64,000 nucleotides of DNA from Actinomycetota bacterium. Lineage in GTDB: Bacteria; Actinomycetota; Acidimicrobiia; Acidimicrobiales; Ilumatobacteraceae. The stretch spans positions 1 through 64,000 of the forward strand of contig QYPH01000048.1 in assembly GCA_007279905.1 (NCBI GenBank), written 5' to 3'. The position numbers were made by a program, and so were the translations under genes. The notes beneath the pieces are model-generated. The model worked only from the letters and a program-made list of their open reading frames with translations. It did not search any database and was not told where the DNA came from. Shown in pieces: positions 52,240 to 61,617 of the stretch. Every line of letters starts with the position of its first letter. The first letter of the stretch is position 1.

Positions 52240-54501
52240 ATGAGCACGCATCGATCTTTGCAACGACCAGCAACTCGAGCGGAGCTAGATCTTGCGACGC
52301 AATTGTTCGAAAATCGTGCGCAAATCAATGTGTCTCTTGCGCAATTTACGACGTACAAAGTTGGCGGCAGCGCCGCGCTGCACATGCATATTGAATCAAT
52401 TGAAGATTTAGAACGAGTGAGTGCAGTCCTGGCTCAAGTAGATCTGCCGCTTTTGGTGATTGGACGAGGCAGCAACATGTTGATAGCCGACACCGGTTTT
52501 GCTGGTTTGGCAATTACTTTTGGAAATTTTCTGGAATACATCGACTTACCCGACCGATCAGAACAAGATGTTGAACCGATTGCGCTTTTCGGTGGATCGG
52601 TGTTGTTGCCAGTGGCAGCTAGGCAAAGTGTTCATCGTGGATTGACTGGGCTCGAGTGGGGCGTTGGTGTACCAGGCACCATTGGCGGTGCCGTGCGCAT
52701 GAATGCTGGTGGTCATGGTTCTGATATGGCTGCTTCGCTTGTGTCAGCACGCATCTTTCATCTACGACGCGGTATTGAGGCGTATGTTGACGCAGTCGAT
52801 TTGGGATTGCGATTTAGGGGTTCAGCGATTGCGGATCACCATGTGGTGCTGAGTGCAACGCTCAATTTGGGTTGGGCAACCGATACGGATGCATGTGAAG
52901 ACAAGCTCACAGAGATCGTGAAATGGCGCAGAGACAACCAGCCAGGTGGTCAAAACGCAGGATCTGTTTTCGTTAATCCTGTACCAGGAGAAGTCTCGGC
53001 TGGTGCCCTCATCGATCAGATTGGAATGCGCGGATTTCGAATAGGAAGCGCGCATGTCTCGGAAAAGCACGCCAATTTTATTCAGGCCGACGAAGGTGGG
53101 TTGGCTGCCGACATCGTGCAAGTGATGGCCGAGATTCGTCGTCGTGTAAAAGAGTCATCTGGGTATGACCTGCGAAGCGAAATACGACTCGCAGGTTTTG
53201 ATGCTGCAATTGATCCGAGTCTTGCCGATGTATTGACCAGTGAATCGGATACGAGTGTGGCAACAGTGAGGCTTGAACACATTTTTGATCGCAATGCGAG
53301 TACGTCGATTGTCGCCGACACATCCATTCCGTTGTCCATCATCACTGCTACAACTTTTCAAGATTCAATGGACGTGTCGGAGCAGGTACTTGATGAGTTG
53401 CGTTCGGTTTTTAATGACAACACATTTGTCGGCGAGGATCAGCCCACAGTTGCATCGGTCACCGATATCAAAACCAGGGAAGTGACGGTAAATACAACTG
53501 CGACTGTTACATCGGCAACAAATTTGCCGACTACTTCGTCTATTGCTTCGTCTATTGCTTCGTCTGATACTGCGCCTACGCGAGTTGTCATTGTTGATGA
53601 CGACTTCCGTCAGCCATCCGAAACAGATTTCCCAAGTGACACCTCGTCGCAATCGGTACACCAGGCACCGACATCGGTACGTGTGCTGATCACTGACGAA
53701 GATATTGCCAGCGAGAATGATGCACAAATCATTGTTGGCACTGAATGGAGCAATTCGAAGCGATCTCGCAAGTTACTTCGAGCGGCTAAAAAAAGAGTTG
53801 TTGGTGGTAATGCACGAAAGCGTTTGGTGATAACAGGTTTTGGTCTTGTGATTTTGATTGGCATTGTTCTTGTCGTGCTCGCTTCGCCAATCGTGGCTGT
53901 ACGAACAGTGCGCGTGGAGGGTGCAAAATATGCTGATGCCGCTCTTGTGCGAAGTGTTGCCGAGTCGTTGAAGGGCAAGTCTGTGCTTACCGTTGATACG
54001 AAAACGGCGCAACAACGACTTGAGGGTGACCCATGGATCGAATCGGTGCGGATCTCAACAAGCCTGCCAAGTCGTGTATTGATTCAAATTAATGAGCGCA
54101 CTCCTGCTGCTTGGTTTCTTGGGGTTGACAATCGGGCTCGAGTGATTGACCCGAATGGATTGGTATTAAGTGTGGTGGAGGGGCGACCAACCCAATACAT
54201 GTGGATCGAAGGAACGGGACCAAACTTGACTCCCGGCGCGAGTTCGACGGCTGCGTATAAGGCTGCTGGTCAATTGGCTCTGTCATTACCGCCAGAGCTT
54301 GCCCCAATGGTCAAGCACCTTGGCGTGGCTGGCTCGGATCAGATCACGATGACCCTCAAAACAGGCACAATTATCAATTTTGGATCGCCTGTAGATATGC
54401 GAAACAAGCTTGTGAATGTCGTGGTTTTGCTACGGCGCCAAGATGTCAACTCGATTATCAGCATTGATGTCTCGACGGGAACTCCGGTAGTTCAGTCGTA
54501 A
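52240..54501 (+). CDS. murB-ftsQ: MurB-FtsQ fusion protein
   Basis: One open frame of 753 codons joins two normally separate proteins. Residues 1-320 are a complete MurB, the FAD enzyme that reduces enolpyruvyl-UDP-GlcNAc to UDP-MurNAc: GRGSNMLIAD (75-84), GVPGTIGGAVRMNAGGHG (143-160), catalytic S242 in QNAGSVFVNP, KHANFIQ and E314 in GYDLRSEIRLAG. Residues 320-525 are a Ser/Thr/Asp-rich linker ending in a basic patch (KRSRKLLRAAKKR). A membrane helix spans 530-553, followed by a POTRA domain (about 555-625) and the FtsQ beta domain. The topology puts MurB in the cytoplasm and FtsQ outside, tying precursor synthesis to the divisome. No separate ftsQ start with a ribosome binding site is visible. 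Confidence 0.9.
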   Translation: MSTHRSLQRPATRAELDLATQLFENRAQINVSLAQFTTYKVGGSAALHMHIESIEDLERVSAVLAQVDLPLLVIGRGSNMLIADTGFAGLAITFGNFLEYIDLPDRSEQDVEPIALFGGSVLLPVAARQSVHRGLTGLEWGVGVPGTIGGAVRMNAGGHGSDMAASLVSARIFHLRRGIEAYVDAVDLGLRFRGSAIADHHVVLSATLNLGWATDTDACEDKLTEIVKWRRDNQPGGQNAGSVFVNPVPGEVSAGALIDQIGMRGFRIGSAHVSEKHANFIQADEGGLAADIVQVMAEIRRRVKESSGYDLRSEIRLAGFDAAIDPSLADVLTSESDTSVATVRLEHIFDRNASTSIVADTSIPLSIITATTFQDSMDVSEQVLDELRSVFNDNTFVGEDQPTVASVTDIKTREVTVNTTATVTSATNLPTTSSIASSIASSDTAPTRVVIVDDDFRQPSETDFPSDTSSQSVHQAPTSVRVLITDEDIASENDAQIIVGTEWSNSKRSRKLLRAAKKRVVGGNARKRLVITGFGLVILIGIVLVVLASPIVAVRTVRVEGAKYADAALVRSVAESLKGKSVLTVDTKTAQQRLEGDPWIESVRISTSLPSRVLIQINERTPAAWFLGVDNRARVIDPNGLVLSVVEGRPTQYMWIEGTGPNLTPGASSTAAYKAAGQLALSLPPELAPMVKHLGVAGSDQITMTLKTGTIINFGSPVDMRNKLVNVVVLLRRQDVNSIISIDVSTGTPVVQS

Positions 54502-54543
54502 CAATCTGGCGTGGACAAACTGGCGTGGGCAATCTGGCGTGAA
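54502..54543. repeat. Three 14-bp tandem repeats before ftsZ
   Basis: Directly after the murB-ftsQ stop, CAATCTGGCGTGGA, CAAACTGGCGTGGG and CAATCTGGCGTGAA follow each other without gaps. A degenerate fourth copy, CAACGCGAGGGTGAA, begins at 54544. The invariant core is CTGGCGTG. The array lies just upstream of the ftsZ promoter candidate, where it could bind a regulator; slippage without function is the alternative. Confidence 0.75.
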
Positions 54544-54566
54544 CAACGCGAGGGTGAACGATCAAC

Positions 54567-54639
54567 TAGCCTATAGCCAACATAAAAACCTGCGTTTTTG
54601 ACAGAGCAACTGGGGTTGTCACCAACGCTTCGTAGGAGG
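54567..54639 (+). promoter_or_regulatory. ftsZ promoter and leader
   Basis: TAGCCT at 54567-54572 (or TATAGC just after it) is a -10 candidate 75 bases before ftsZ. AAAAAC-CTGC-GTTTTT (54584-54599) is an AT-rich stem-loop in the leader. AGGAGG at 54634-54639 lies 8 bases before the ATG and is the strongest ribosome binding site in the window. ftsZ can therefore be expressed apart from the upstream operon and translated efficiently. Confidence 0.5.
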
Positions 54640-54647
54640 ATTACGCA

Positions 54648-55751
54648 ATGGCTGGTGCACCACAAAACTTTTTGGCTGTAATCAAAGTAATAGGAGTCGG
54701 TGGAGCGGGCGTTAACGCCATCAATCGAATGATCGACTCCAATTTGAGAGGAGTCGAGTTTGTGGCAGTCAACACCGATGCGCAGGCATTGTTGATGAGC
54801 GATGCAGATTTCAAGATTGACATCGGTCGCGAAATTACTCGTGGCCTTGGTGCAGGTAGCGACCCAGCGATTGGTCAAGACGCCGCCGAAGCAAGTCGAA
54901 GTGATATCGAAGAAATTGTTAGTGGTGCAGATATGGTATTTATTACCGCTGGTGAAGGTGGTGGTACCGGTACTGGTGCAGCACCGATCATCGCAGAGAT
55001 CGCACGCGCCGCTGGTGCATTAACAGTTGGCATCGTGACACGTCCGTTTGGTTTTGAAGGTCGTCGTCGTGCGATGCAAGCGGAAGCTGGTATCGCAAAG
55101 TTGCGCGAAAAAGTCGACACGCTGATCATCATTCCCAACGAACGGTTGTTGTCGGTTGCCACCGAGAAGACGAGTTTGTTGGATGCCTTTAAGCGCGCGG
55201 ATGAAGTGCTCTTGCAAGGCGTTGCTGGTATTACCAATTTGATCACCACACCAGGTCTGATCAACACCGACTTTGCCGACGTCAAAATGATTTTGACAAA
55301 TGCAGGCACGGCTTTGATGGGCACGGGCAAGGCAAAGGGCGACAATCGTGCGATTGCTGCAGCAACTTCTGCAATCAACTCGCCACTGCTCGAGTCCTCA
55401 ATTGAGGGCGCAAGAGGCATTTTGCTGAACATCACCGGACCTTCCGACATGGGGTTGTTTGAACTGAATGCCGCTGCCGAAATTGTGCATGCCGTTGCGC
55501 ATCAGGACGCCAATATCATTTTTGGAACAGTGATCAACGACGAACTCGAAGACGAGGTGCAAGTCACCGTTATCGCCGCCGGCTTCGATCGATCTGACCC
55601 TGGAATGGCGAGAGGCTCGAATCGCGGAGACGGTCGCGCCGATACTCGCGGCGAACAGCGTGGAAGTCGAATCAAAGAGTTGTTTGGTTCTGGCGAAGAC
55701 CCACTGCGTGATTCCTCTGATGGCTTTGACGTTCCAGACTTTCTCAAGTAG
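54648..55751 (+). CDS. ftsZ: Cell-division protein FtsZ
   Basis: The 367-residue tubulin homologue forms the division ring. GTP-binding blocks are [29 protein letters not shown] and [16 protein letters not shown] (T1-T4), with the catalytic T7 loop [21 protein letters not shown] short disordered tail leads to the C-terminal peptide [10 protein letters not shown], which binds SepF in actinobacteria. There is no ftsA in the cluster, so SepF, two genes downstream, is the likely membrane anchor. Confidence 0.97.
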   Translation: MAGAPQNFLAVIKVIGVGGAGVNAINRMIDSNLRGVEFVAVNTDAQALLMSDADFKIDIGREITRGLGAGSDPAIGQDAAEASRSDIEEIVSGADMVFITAGEGGGTGTGAAPIIAEIARAAGALTVGIVTRPFGFEGRRRAMQAEAGIAKLREKVDTLIIIPNERLLSVATEKTSLLDAFKRADEVLLQGVAGITNLITTPGLINTDFADVKMILTNAGTALMGTGKAKGDNRAIAAATSAINSPLLESSIEGARGILLNITGPSDMGLFELNAAAEIVHAVAHQDANIIFGTVINDELEDEVQVTVIAAGFDRSDPGMARGSNRGDGRADTRGEQRGSRIKELFGSGEDPLRDSSDGFDVPDFLK

Positions 55752-55763
55752 AAGCGTGGAAGT

Positions 55764-55779
55764 TTGGCGCTAGCGCCAA
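55764..55779. repeat. 16-bp perfect palindrome between ftsZ and yggS
   Basis: TTGGCGCTAGCGCCAA is a perfect dyad in the 37-base gap. In RNA it forms a six-pair stem with a CUAG loop, but no U tract follows. It could be an operator, an RNA processing site between ftsZ and the yggS-sepF part, or a weak terminator. Confidence 0.6.
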
Positions 55780-55788
55780 TACGTAATT

Positions 55789-56460
55789 GTGAACCAGATT
55801 GATGTTGCGCAACGCGTTGTCGAGTTGCGAGATCGCATTTTGCGTGCAGGTGGAAAGAATGTTGGCATCGTTGCCGTCACGAAGACGTTTGGCGCGCAAT
55901 CTTGGCATGACGCGAAGTTTGCTGGATGCGAAGCTATTGGCGAAAACTATGCCCAAGAAATCATTGCCAAATCGGACCTAGTACCACGGGCTGATCGATT
56001 GCCGGTGCACTTCATTGGCCAATTGCAAACCAACAAGATCAAGTCGCTCTTTGACATTGTGGACGTATGGCAGTCGGTAGACCGGGCTTCAGTGGTGAGC
56101 GAACTTGTCAAGCGGCATGCAGTACGAACAATTGATGGCCGGTGCGAGATGTTTTTGCAGATCAACACCACGAATGAGCCTGATAAGGGTGGTTGTGACC
56201 CAAGTGAGGCCCAATTGCTTCTCCATCAAGCCCAAAATGGGGGACTGGACGTGATTGGTCTGATGACCGTAGGACCAACCGATATGGATCCAGTGACCAC
56301 TCGAGCATCTTTTCGGCTGTTGAAGCAGCTGGCAAACGACCTCGGGGTGTTGCAGTTGTCGATGGGGATGTCGAGCGATGTGGAGATTGCGGTCGAGGAG
56401 GGCTCAACCTTGGTGAGGGTTGGCTCAGCGTTGTTTGGGGATCGTCCACATTCTCACTAG
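55789..56460 (+). CDS. yggS: YggS-family PLP homeostasis protein
   Basis: The 223-residue TIM-barrel protein binds pyridoxal phosphate through the Lys in VGIVAVTKTFGAQ and buffers free PLP in the cell. GENYAQEIIAK, HFIGQLQTNKIKSLF, GLMTVGP and LSMGMSSDVEIAVEEGSTLVRVGSALFG are family signatures. In actinobacterial clusters it commonly lies between yfiH and sepF; yfiH is not present here. The GTG start is the only one that fits the family N-terminus. Confidence 0.93.
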   Translation: MNQIDVAQRVVELRDRILRAGGKNVGIVAVTKTFGAQSWHDAKFAGCEAIGENYAQEIIAKSDLVPRADRLPVHFIGQLQTNKIKSLFDIVDVWQSVDRASVVSELVKRHAVRTIDGRCEMFLQINTTNEPDKGGCDPSEAQLLLHQAQNGGLDVIGLMTVGPTDMDPVTTRASFRLLKQLANDLGVLQLSMGMSSDVEIAVEEGSTLVRVGSALFGDRPHSH

Positions 56461-56483
56461 CAGAGTGCTGTAAAGTGTTCATA

Positions 56484-57059
56484 ATGTCAATGTTTAGACG
56501 CGCAATGGACTATTTGGGTCTTGGCCCTGATGATGCCTACGACGATTACGACGCCTCGGTGGCTGTTGAACGTCCAGCAGCTCGTAACACGCGCGGGGCA
56601 GGTGCGTCACGTCGCCCTCAACCTCAACCGTATAGAGATGGGTATGGCGATGAGTACGAAGATGATGTCGAAGACGACATTGAGGTTGCACCGCGTGCGC
56701 GAAATGGTTCTGGAGCACGGCCTGCCGCGGTGAGGGCGCAAGGTCAACGCGACGACTCAAGTGTGCAACTACGACCTTCTGGTGCGAGCACTGGTGGAAC
56801 GGTGAAAAAACTTACTCAGACAACAGCTGAGCCCGTATTGATTCGTCCTACGCGCTACGACCAAGCAAAAGATATTGCAGACTTACTCAAGAGTGGTCAA
56901 CCTGTTGCAATGAATATTGGAGCAGCAGACTCCGAGATTGCTCGAAGGCTGATTGACTTTGCAAGCGGAGTTATTTACGGAATCGAAGGTCAAATGGAAA
57001 AGATTGCACCGGGTGTATTTCTGCTCACACCTCGTGGCACGCGCGTAATTCGTGACTGA
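56484..57059 (+). CDS. sepF: Cell-division protein SepF
   Basis: The 191-residue protein has an N-terminal amphipathic helix (MSMFRRAMDYLGLG) for membrane binding, an acidic and Arg-rich disordered linker, and the SepF core domain from about residue 105 (VLIRPTRYDQAKDIADLLKSG, VAMNIGAADSEIARRLIDFASG, LLTPRGTRV). SepF binds the FtsZ tail and anchors the ring. TAAAGT ends 7 bases before the ATG at 56484, favouring that start over a GTG three codons upstream. Confidence 0.93.
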   Translation: MSMFRRAMDYLGLGPDDAYDDYDASVAVERPAARNTRGAGASRRPQPQPYRDGYGDEYEDDVEDDIEVAPRARNGSGARPAAVRAQGQRDDSSVQLRPSGASTGGTVKKLTQTTAEPVLIRPTRYDQAKDIADLLKSGQPVAMNIGAADSEIARRLIDFASGVIYGIEGQMEKIAPGVFLLTPRGTRVIRD

Positions 57060-57303
57060 AATTCTCTGCAAGCTTGTAGATCTCTACATTTACCTGATCA
57101 TTGGAAGAGTGATTCTGTCGTGGTTTCCTGCCAACCCCAATGGGCCACTTGGCCAAGTGGTGGCCGTAGTGATGAAATTGACCGATCCAGTCCTCGTACC
57201 TGTTCGACGTGCCTTGCCGCTTGCAGGGTCGCTCGATCTTTCGCCCCTCGTGGTATTACTGTTTTTGCAAATCGTTGTGCAGGGCATGTTGCTTCGTTGC
57301 TAA
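57052..57303 (+). CDS. yggT: YggT-family membrane protein
   Basis: The 83-residue protein has two membrane helices (LYIYLIIGRVILSWF and LSPLVVLLFLQIVVQGMLL) with the family motif WFPANPNGPLGQV and TDPVLVPVRRALPLAG between them. YggT is encoded with sepF in many bacteria and is thought to help at the division site. The GTG start overlaps the sepF stop by 8 bases. Confidence 0.88.
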   Translation: MTEILCKLVDLYIYLIIGRVILSWFPANPNGPLGQVVAVVMKLTDPVLVPVRRALPLAGSLDLSPLVVLLFLQIVVQGMLLRC

Positions 57304-57346
57304 GCATCTAGCCAGTGCGACACATTTGCCTTTACAATGACGCATC

Positions 57347-60300
57347 GTGACTTATCCAAAGGTTGACCCTCAGCCAAGCTTTCCGGCACTCGAAAACGAG
57401 ACGCTCGCTTTTTGGGCTCAAGACGGCACCTTCCAGGCCTCTATTGACCAACGCGACGCTGGGGTGAATGGCGACAACGAATATGTATTTTACGACGGAC
57501 CGCCGTTTGCAAACGGATTGCCGCACTACGGACACCTGCTCACCGGCTATGTAAAAGATGCAGTGCCCCGATATCAAACGATGCAAGGCAAGCGAGTCGA
57601 GCGGCGTTTTGGATGGGACTGCCATGGGCTGCCAGCAGAGGCGGAAGCCGAGCGACAACTAGAAATTTCGGGGCGACAAGCGATTACCGATTTTGGTATC
57701 GACAAATTTAATGAGTACTGCAAAGTTTCGGTACTGCGTTACACCAGCGATTGGGAGCGTTATGTAACTCGACAGGCTCGTTGGGTTGACTTTGCCAATG
57801 ATTACAAAACTCTCGACGTCTCGTACATGGAAAGCGTGATGTGGGCGTTTAAAACACTGTGGGATAAAGGACTCATCTATGAGGGCTTTCGTGTACTTCC
57901 GTATTCGTGGGCTCTTGAAACACCGTTATCAAATACAGAGACGCGCATGGATGACGCGTACAAACAAGTTCAAGACCCGGCATTGACCGTATCGTTCGTG
58001 CTCGAATCGGGTGAGTCAATGTTGGCATGGACAACAACGCCATGGACACTGCCAAGCAACTTGGCGCTCGCGGTCGCGCCAGATGTTGAGTATGTGCGTG
58101 TGCTGCACAACGGTACGACGTATATTTTGGCCGAGGCTCGCCTCGATGCGTACGAAAAAGAATTGGAAGGTCGAGAGATTCTTGACACGGTGCTTGGTTC
58201 GACATTGGTTGGACGCTCCTATACGCCGATGTTTTCGTATTTCGCTGATCAGCCAGGAGCATTCAAGGTTCTCGCAGGCGACTTCGTGACCACGCAAGAT
58301 GGAACCGGCGTGGTTCACCTTGCACCCGGCTTTGGTGAAGACGACCAACGTGTGTGCAGCGAAAATGGGATTGGGTTAGTTGTACCTGTAGATAGTCGGG
58401 GACAGTTCACAAGCGAAGTTCCCGAATATGAAGGCCAGTTGGTTTTTGACGCAAACCCGTTGATCATTAAAGAGCTCAAGACTCGCGGTGTGGTGTTGCG
58501 TCACGAAACATATGACCACGCCTACCCACACTGTTGGCGAACGGGAACGCCACTGATCTATAAAGCAGTGAGTTCATGGTTCGTCAACGTGACTGCCGTA
58601 AAAGAGCGAATGCTTGCATTGAACGAACAGATCACCTGGGTGCCTGAGCATCTGCAACACGGGAGTTTTGGCAAGTGGCTTGAAAACGCACGCGACTGGA
58701 CAATCAGTCGTAATCGGTTTTGGGGTTCACCCATTCCGGTATGGCGCAGCGATGACCCGACGTATCCGCGTATTGATGTGTACGGAAGTTTGGCCGAATT
58801 AGAACGAGACTTCGGTCAGAAGGTCACAGAGTTGCATCGCCCAGTTGTTGATGATTTGGTGCGCCCAAACCCCGATGATCCAACCGGTAAGTCGATGATG
58901 CGCAGAGTGCCCGAAGTGCTCGACTGCTGGTTTGAGAGTGGTTCAATGCCGTTTGCTCAGGTGCATTACCCGTTTGAAAACCAAGAGTGGTTTGATCAGC
59001 ACAACCCCGGCGACTTCATTGTCGAGTACATCGGTCAGACGCGCGGTTGGTTCTACACATTGCACGTTTTGGCTACCGCGTTGTTTGATCGCCCGGCATT
59101 TTCGACATGCGTGAGTCACGGAATTGTGTTGGGCGATGATGGCGCAAAGATGTCGAAGAGTTTGCGCAACTATCCAGACCCGATGAATGTATTTGATACC
59201 TATGGCGCCGATGCAATGCGCTGGTATCTCTTGTCATCATCAATCTTGCGTGGCTCAGACTTTGCGGTTACCGAAGAAGGTATTCGCGACACTGTGCGAC
59301 AAGTGATGTTGCCGTTGTGGAATAGTTGGTATTTCTTGACGCTCTATGCAAATGCCGAGTCGATGGTGGGCGAAGTTCGGTACGACTCCACGAATGTGCT
59401 CGACAGGTATATCTTTTCCAAACTGAAGCGTTTGATTGAAGACACAACTGCATCGATGGATGAATACGACATTTTCAATGCTTGCCAACAAGTTCGATCA
59501 TTCTTGGATGTTCTCACCAACTGGTATATCCGCCGCAGCCGAGACCGTTTTTGGAAAGGCGAGAAAGACGCCATCGATACCTTGCACACGGTTTTGGAGG
59601 TGCTCACGCGTATTGCTGCTCCGCTCTTGCCGCTGACCACCGAAAAGATCTACAAAGAATTAACTGGCGCACGAAGTGTGCATCTTGAAGATTGGCCAGA
59701 CGCGAGTGTTATCCCGGCAGATGCACAGCTAGAAGTGGTCATGGATCAGGTGCGAGATGTGTGTTCAACTACGTTGTCGTTGCGCAAAGTGCATGCTCGC
59801 CGAGTGCGACTTCCGCTTGCAGAACTCACTGTTGCTTCTCCACTTGCTAGTGCACTCGCATCATTCGTCTCGATCATCACCGATGAAGTGAACGTGCAAA
59901 AGGTGACGCTGACAACCGAACTTGGAAAAGTTGCCAAGCACGAATTGCAACTCATTCCTGCAGCACTCGGGCCACGACTTGGTGCCAACACACAACAGGT
60001 GATTGTGGCGGTGAAAAAAGGAGACTGGTCGATCAATGGCGATGAAGTCATTGCAGGTGGAGTCGCACTCGAGCCACACGAATTTCAGGTCAAATTGGTC
60101 GCCGCTACAGGTGACACAGAAACGATGGCCAGTTCTGCTCTTGCCGACGGACAGGGAATTGTGTTGTTGGATATTGCATTGACTGATGCTCTATTGGCCG
60201 AAGGTGCGGCGCGCGACATCGTGCGCATGGTGCAACAGGCTCGGCGCGAGAAGGGTTTGGCTGTTTCGGACCGAATTGTGTTGACACTTGGATTGACTGC

Positions 60301-60445
60301 GCACCAGCAGGCGCAAGTGTCTCAGTTTGAGGCATATATTGCCTCGGAAACTCTGGCACAGCAGATTTCATGGGTTTCAGACCTAGAACCCACTGGGGAA
60401 TTAGACGGGAATCCCGTCCATATAGGTGTTGATCAAGTACGGTAA
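57347..60445 (+). CDS. ileS: Isoleucyl-tRNA synthetase
   Basis: The 1032-residue class I enzyme charges tRNA-Ile. [14 protein letters not shown] holds the HIGH-type motif (HYGH), [14 protein letters not shown] follows, and [13 protein letters not shown] holds KMSKS. Between them lies the editing domain ([11 protein letters not shown]). Length, HYGH and GLPAE mark the eukaryote-like type 2 enzyme common in actinobacteria, related to the mupirocin-insensitive form. The C-terminal zinc finger of type 1 enzymes is absent. TACAAT ends 8 bases before the GTG start, and the 43-base gap leaves no room for a T-box. Confidence 0.95.
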   Translation: MTYPKVDPQPSFPALENETLAFWAQDGTFQASIDQRDAGVNGDNEYVFYDGPPFANGLPHYGHLLTGYVKDAVPRYQTMQGKRVERRFGWDCHGLPAEAEAERQLEISGRQAITDFGIDKFNEYCKVSVLRYTSDWERYVTRQARWVDFANDYKTLDVSYMESVMWAFKTLWDKGLIYEGFRVLPYSWALETPLSNTETRMDDAYKQVQDPALTVSFVLESGESMLAWTTTPWTLPSNLALAVAPDVEYVRVLHNGTTYILAEARLDAYEKELEGREILDTVLGSTLVGRSYTPMFSYFADQPGAFKVLAGDFVTTQDGTGVVHLAPGFGEDDQRVCSENGIGLVVPVDSRGQFTSEVPEYEGQLVFDANPLIIKELKTRGVVLRHETYDHAYPHCWRTGTPLIYKAVSSWFVNVTAVKERMLALNEQITWVPEHLQHGSFGKWLENARDWTISRNRFWGSPIPVWRSDDPTYPRIDVYGSLAELERDFGQKVTELHRPVVDDLVRPNPDDPTGKSMMRRVPEVLDCWFESGSMPFAQVHYPFENQEWFDQHNPGDFIVEYIGQTRGWFYTLHVLATALFDRPAFSTCVSHGIVLGDDGAKMSKSLRNYPDPMNVFDTYGADAMRWYLLSSSILRGSDFAVTEEGIRDTVRQVMLPLWNSWYFLTLYANAESMVGEVRYDSTNVLDRYIFSKLKRLIEDTTASMDEYDIFNACQQVRSFLDVLTNWYIRRSRDRFWKGEKDAIDTLHTVLEVLTRIAAPLLPLTTEKIYKELTGARSVHLEDWPDASVIPADAQLEVVMDQVRDVCSTTLSLRKVHARRVRLPLAELTVASPLASALASFVSIITDEVNVQKVTLTTELGKVAKHELQLIPAALGPRLGANTQQVIVAVKKGDWSINGDEVIAGGVALEPHEFQVKLVAATGDTETMASSALADGQGIVLLDIALTDALLAEGAARDIVRMVQQARREKGLAVSDRIVLTLGLTAHQQAQVSQFEAYIASETLAQQISWVSDLEPTGELDGNPVHIGVDQVR

Positions 60446-60468
60446 AGCGCCAAGTTCGAGAGGGAATC

Positions 60469-61617
60469 ATGCCAACAGCATTTGCAAAGAAAAAGGCCGC
60501 AGCACAAAAGAAAGCCGCGCTAGCCAAAAAAGCCGCGCTAGCCAAGAAAATTGGTGCGCAAAAGGCGGCTGCACAAAAAATAGCGACGCAGAAGAAAGCC
60601 GCGCTAGCCAAGAAGGTTGCATTGGCCAAGAAAGTTGCAGATCAAAAGGCTGCGGCACAGAAGAAAGCCGCGCTGGCAAAGAAGGTTGCATTGGCCAAGA
60701 AAGCCGAATTGGCAAAAAAAGTAGCAGCACAAAAGGCCGCAGCTCAGAAGAAAGCCGTGCTAGCCAAGAAAGCCGAGTTGGCGAAGAAAACTGAATTGGC
60801 TAAAAAGATAGCAGCGCAAAAGACTGCAGCCCAAAAGAAGGCTGCGCTGGAAAAGAAAACTGAATTAGCGAAGAAAGTTGCAGCCAAAAAGGTCGCAGAT
60901 GCCGCGCGCAAAAAAGCATTACGCGACAAAGAGACGGAGCGCAAGAAGATTGCGGCTCAGCGTAAAAAAGATCTTGCTGCCAGCCAGAAGTTGAAAGCAA
61001 TTGCCGCAAAGGAAGCAGCCAAAGAAAAGGCTCGCATCGCTGCCGAAAAACTGGCGCTCAAGATTGCACAAGACGCCGAAAAGGCTCGTCTTCGTGATGA
61101 AAAGGAAGCGGCTCGACTTGCATTAGCTGCCGAAAAAGAAGAAGCGCGCGAAGCCGCATTGCGAGCAAAGCGAAAGCCAGAGCCACCACCGCGTCCAGTA
61201 ATTGTCAAAACAGAGTTTGCCGACGGAATCCAGGCGACAAAAGAATTTGATCTCAAATTCTTGGCAGGTCAGCGCGAGGCAATGTTGGAAAAGAAGTCCG
61301 TACTGCTTCGCCAAGCACTGCGACTTGATGATGAGGCAAACTCGCTGATTCAAGATGTAGAGATGGGCGATGTGCAGTTTGATGAAGAAGGCGGAGAGGG
61401 AGACACCATGGTGGTTGAACGCTCGCGTGACCTCATGTTGTCGGCCCAAGCCCGACAGATTGCCGAAGAATTAGACGCTGCTCTCGAGCGAATCAAGACC
61501 GGTGAGTATGGGTATTCCATTCACAGCGGCTTGGCAATTCCGCGTGAGCGTTTGAAGGCAATTCCTGAGACAACCGAATCGGTTCTTGAACGTGTCGGTG
61601 GCATTGGTCGTCGATGA
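60469..61617 (+). CDS. DksA/TraR-like protein with histone-H1-like tail
   Basis: The 382-residue protein has an extreme composition. Residues 1-140 are short Ala/Lys repeats (variants of AAQKKAALAKKVALAKK), and 140-235 are a mixed Arg/Lys/Glu/Ala stretch that probably forms one long helix. A PEPPPRP hinge follows. From 250 on there is a DksA/TraR domain: a two-helix acidic region, ALERIKTGEYGYSIHSGLAIPRERLKAIPE. The four zinc-finger Cys of DksA/TraR are missing (Ser, His and others instead), and the protein has no Cys at all. The tail resembles those of histone H1-like and HupB proteins and should bind DNA. ileS is upstream and lspA overlaps by 4 bases. Confidence 0.85.
   Translation: MPTAFAKKKAAAQKKAALAKKAALAKKIGAQKAAAQKIATQKKAALAKKVALAKKVADQKAAAQKKAALAKKVALAKKAELAKKVAAQKAAAQKKAVLAKKAELAKKTELAKKIAAQKTAAQKKAALEKKTELAKKVAAKKVADAARKKALRDKETERKKIAAQRKKDLAASQKLKAIAAKEAAKEKARIAAEKLALKIAQDAEKARLRDEKEAARLALAAEKEEAREAALRAKRKPEPPPRPVIVKTEFADGIQATKEFDLKFLAGQREAMLEKKSVLLRQALRLDDEANSLIQDVEMGDVQFDEEGGEGDTMVVERSRDLMLSAQARQIAEELDAALERIKTGEYGYSIHSGLAIPRERLKAIPETTESVLERVGGIGRR

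Noticed and set aside
60467-61449. Long minus-strand frames opposite the Lys/Ala-rich DksA-like gene
   Set aside because: They are rich in Leu, Phe and Ala because they mirror AAG and GCC codons of the repeats. They have no start signal and no family match.
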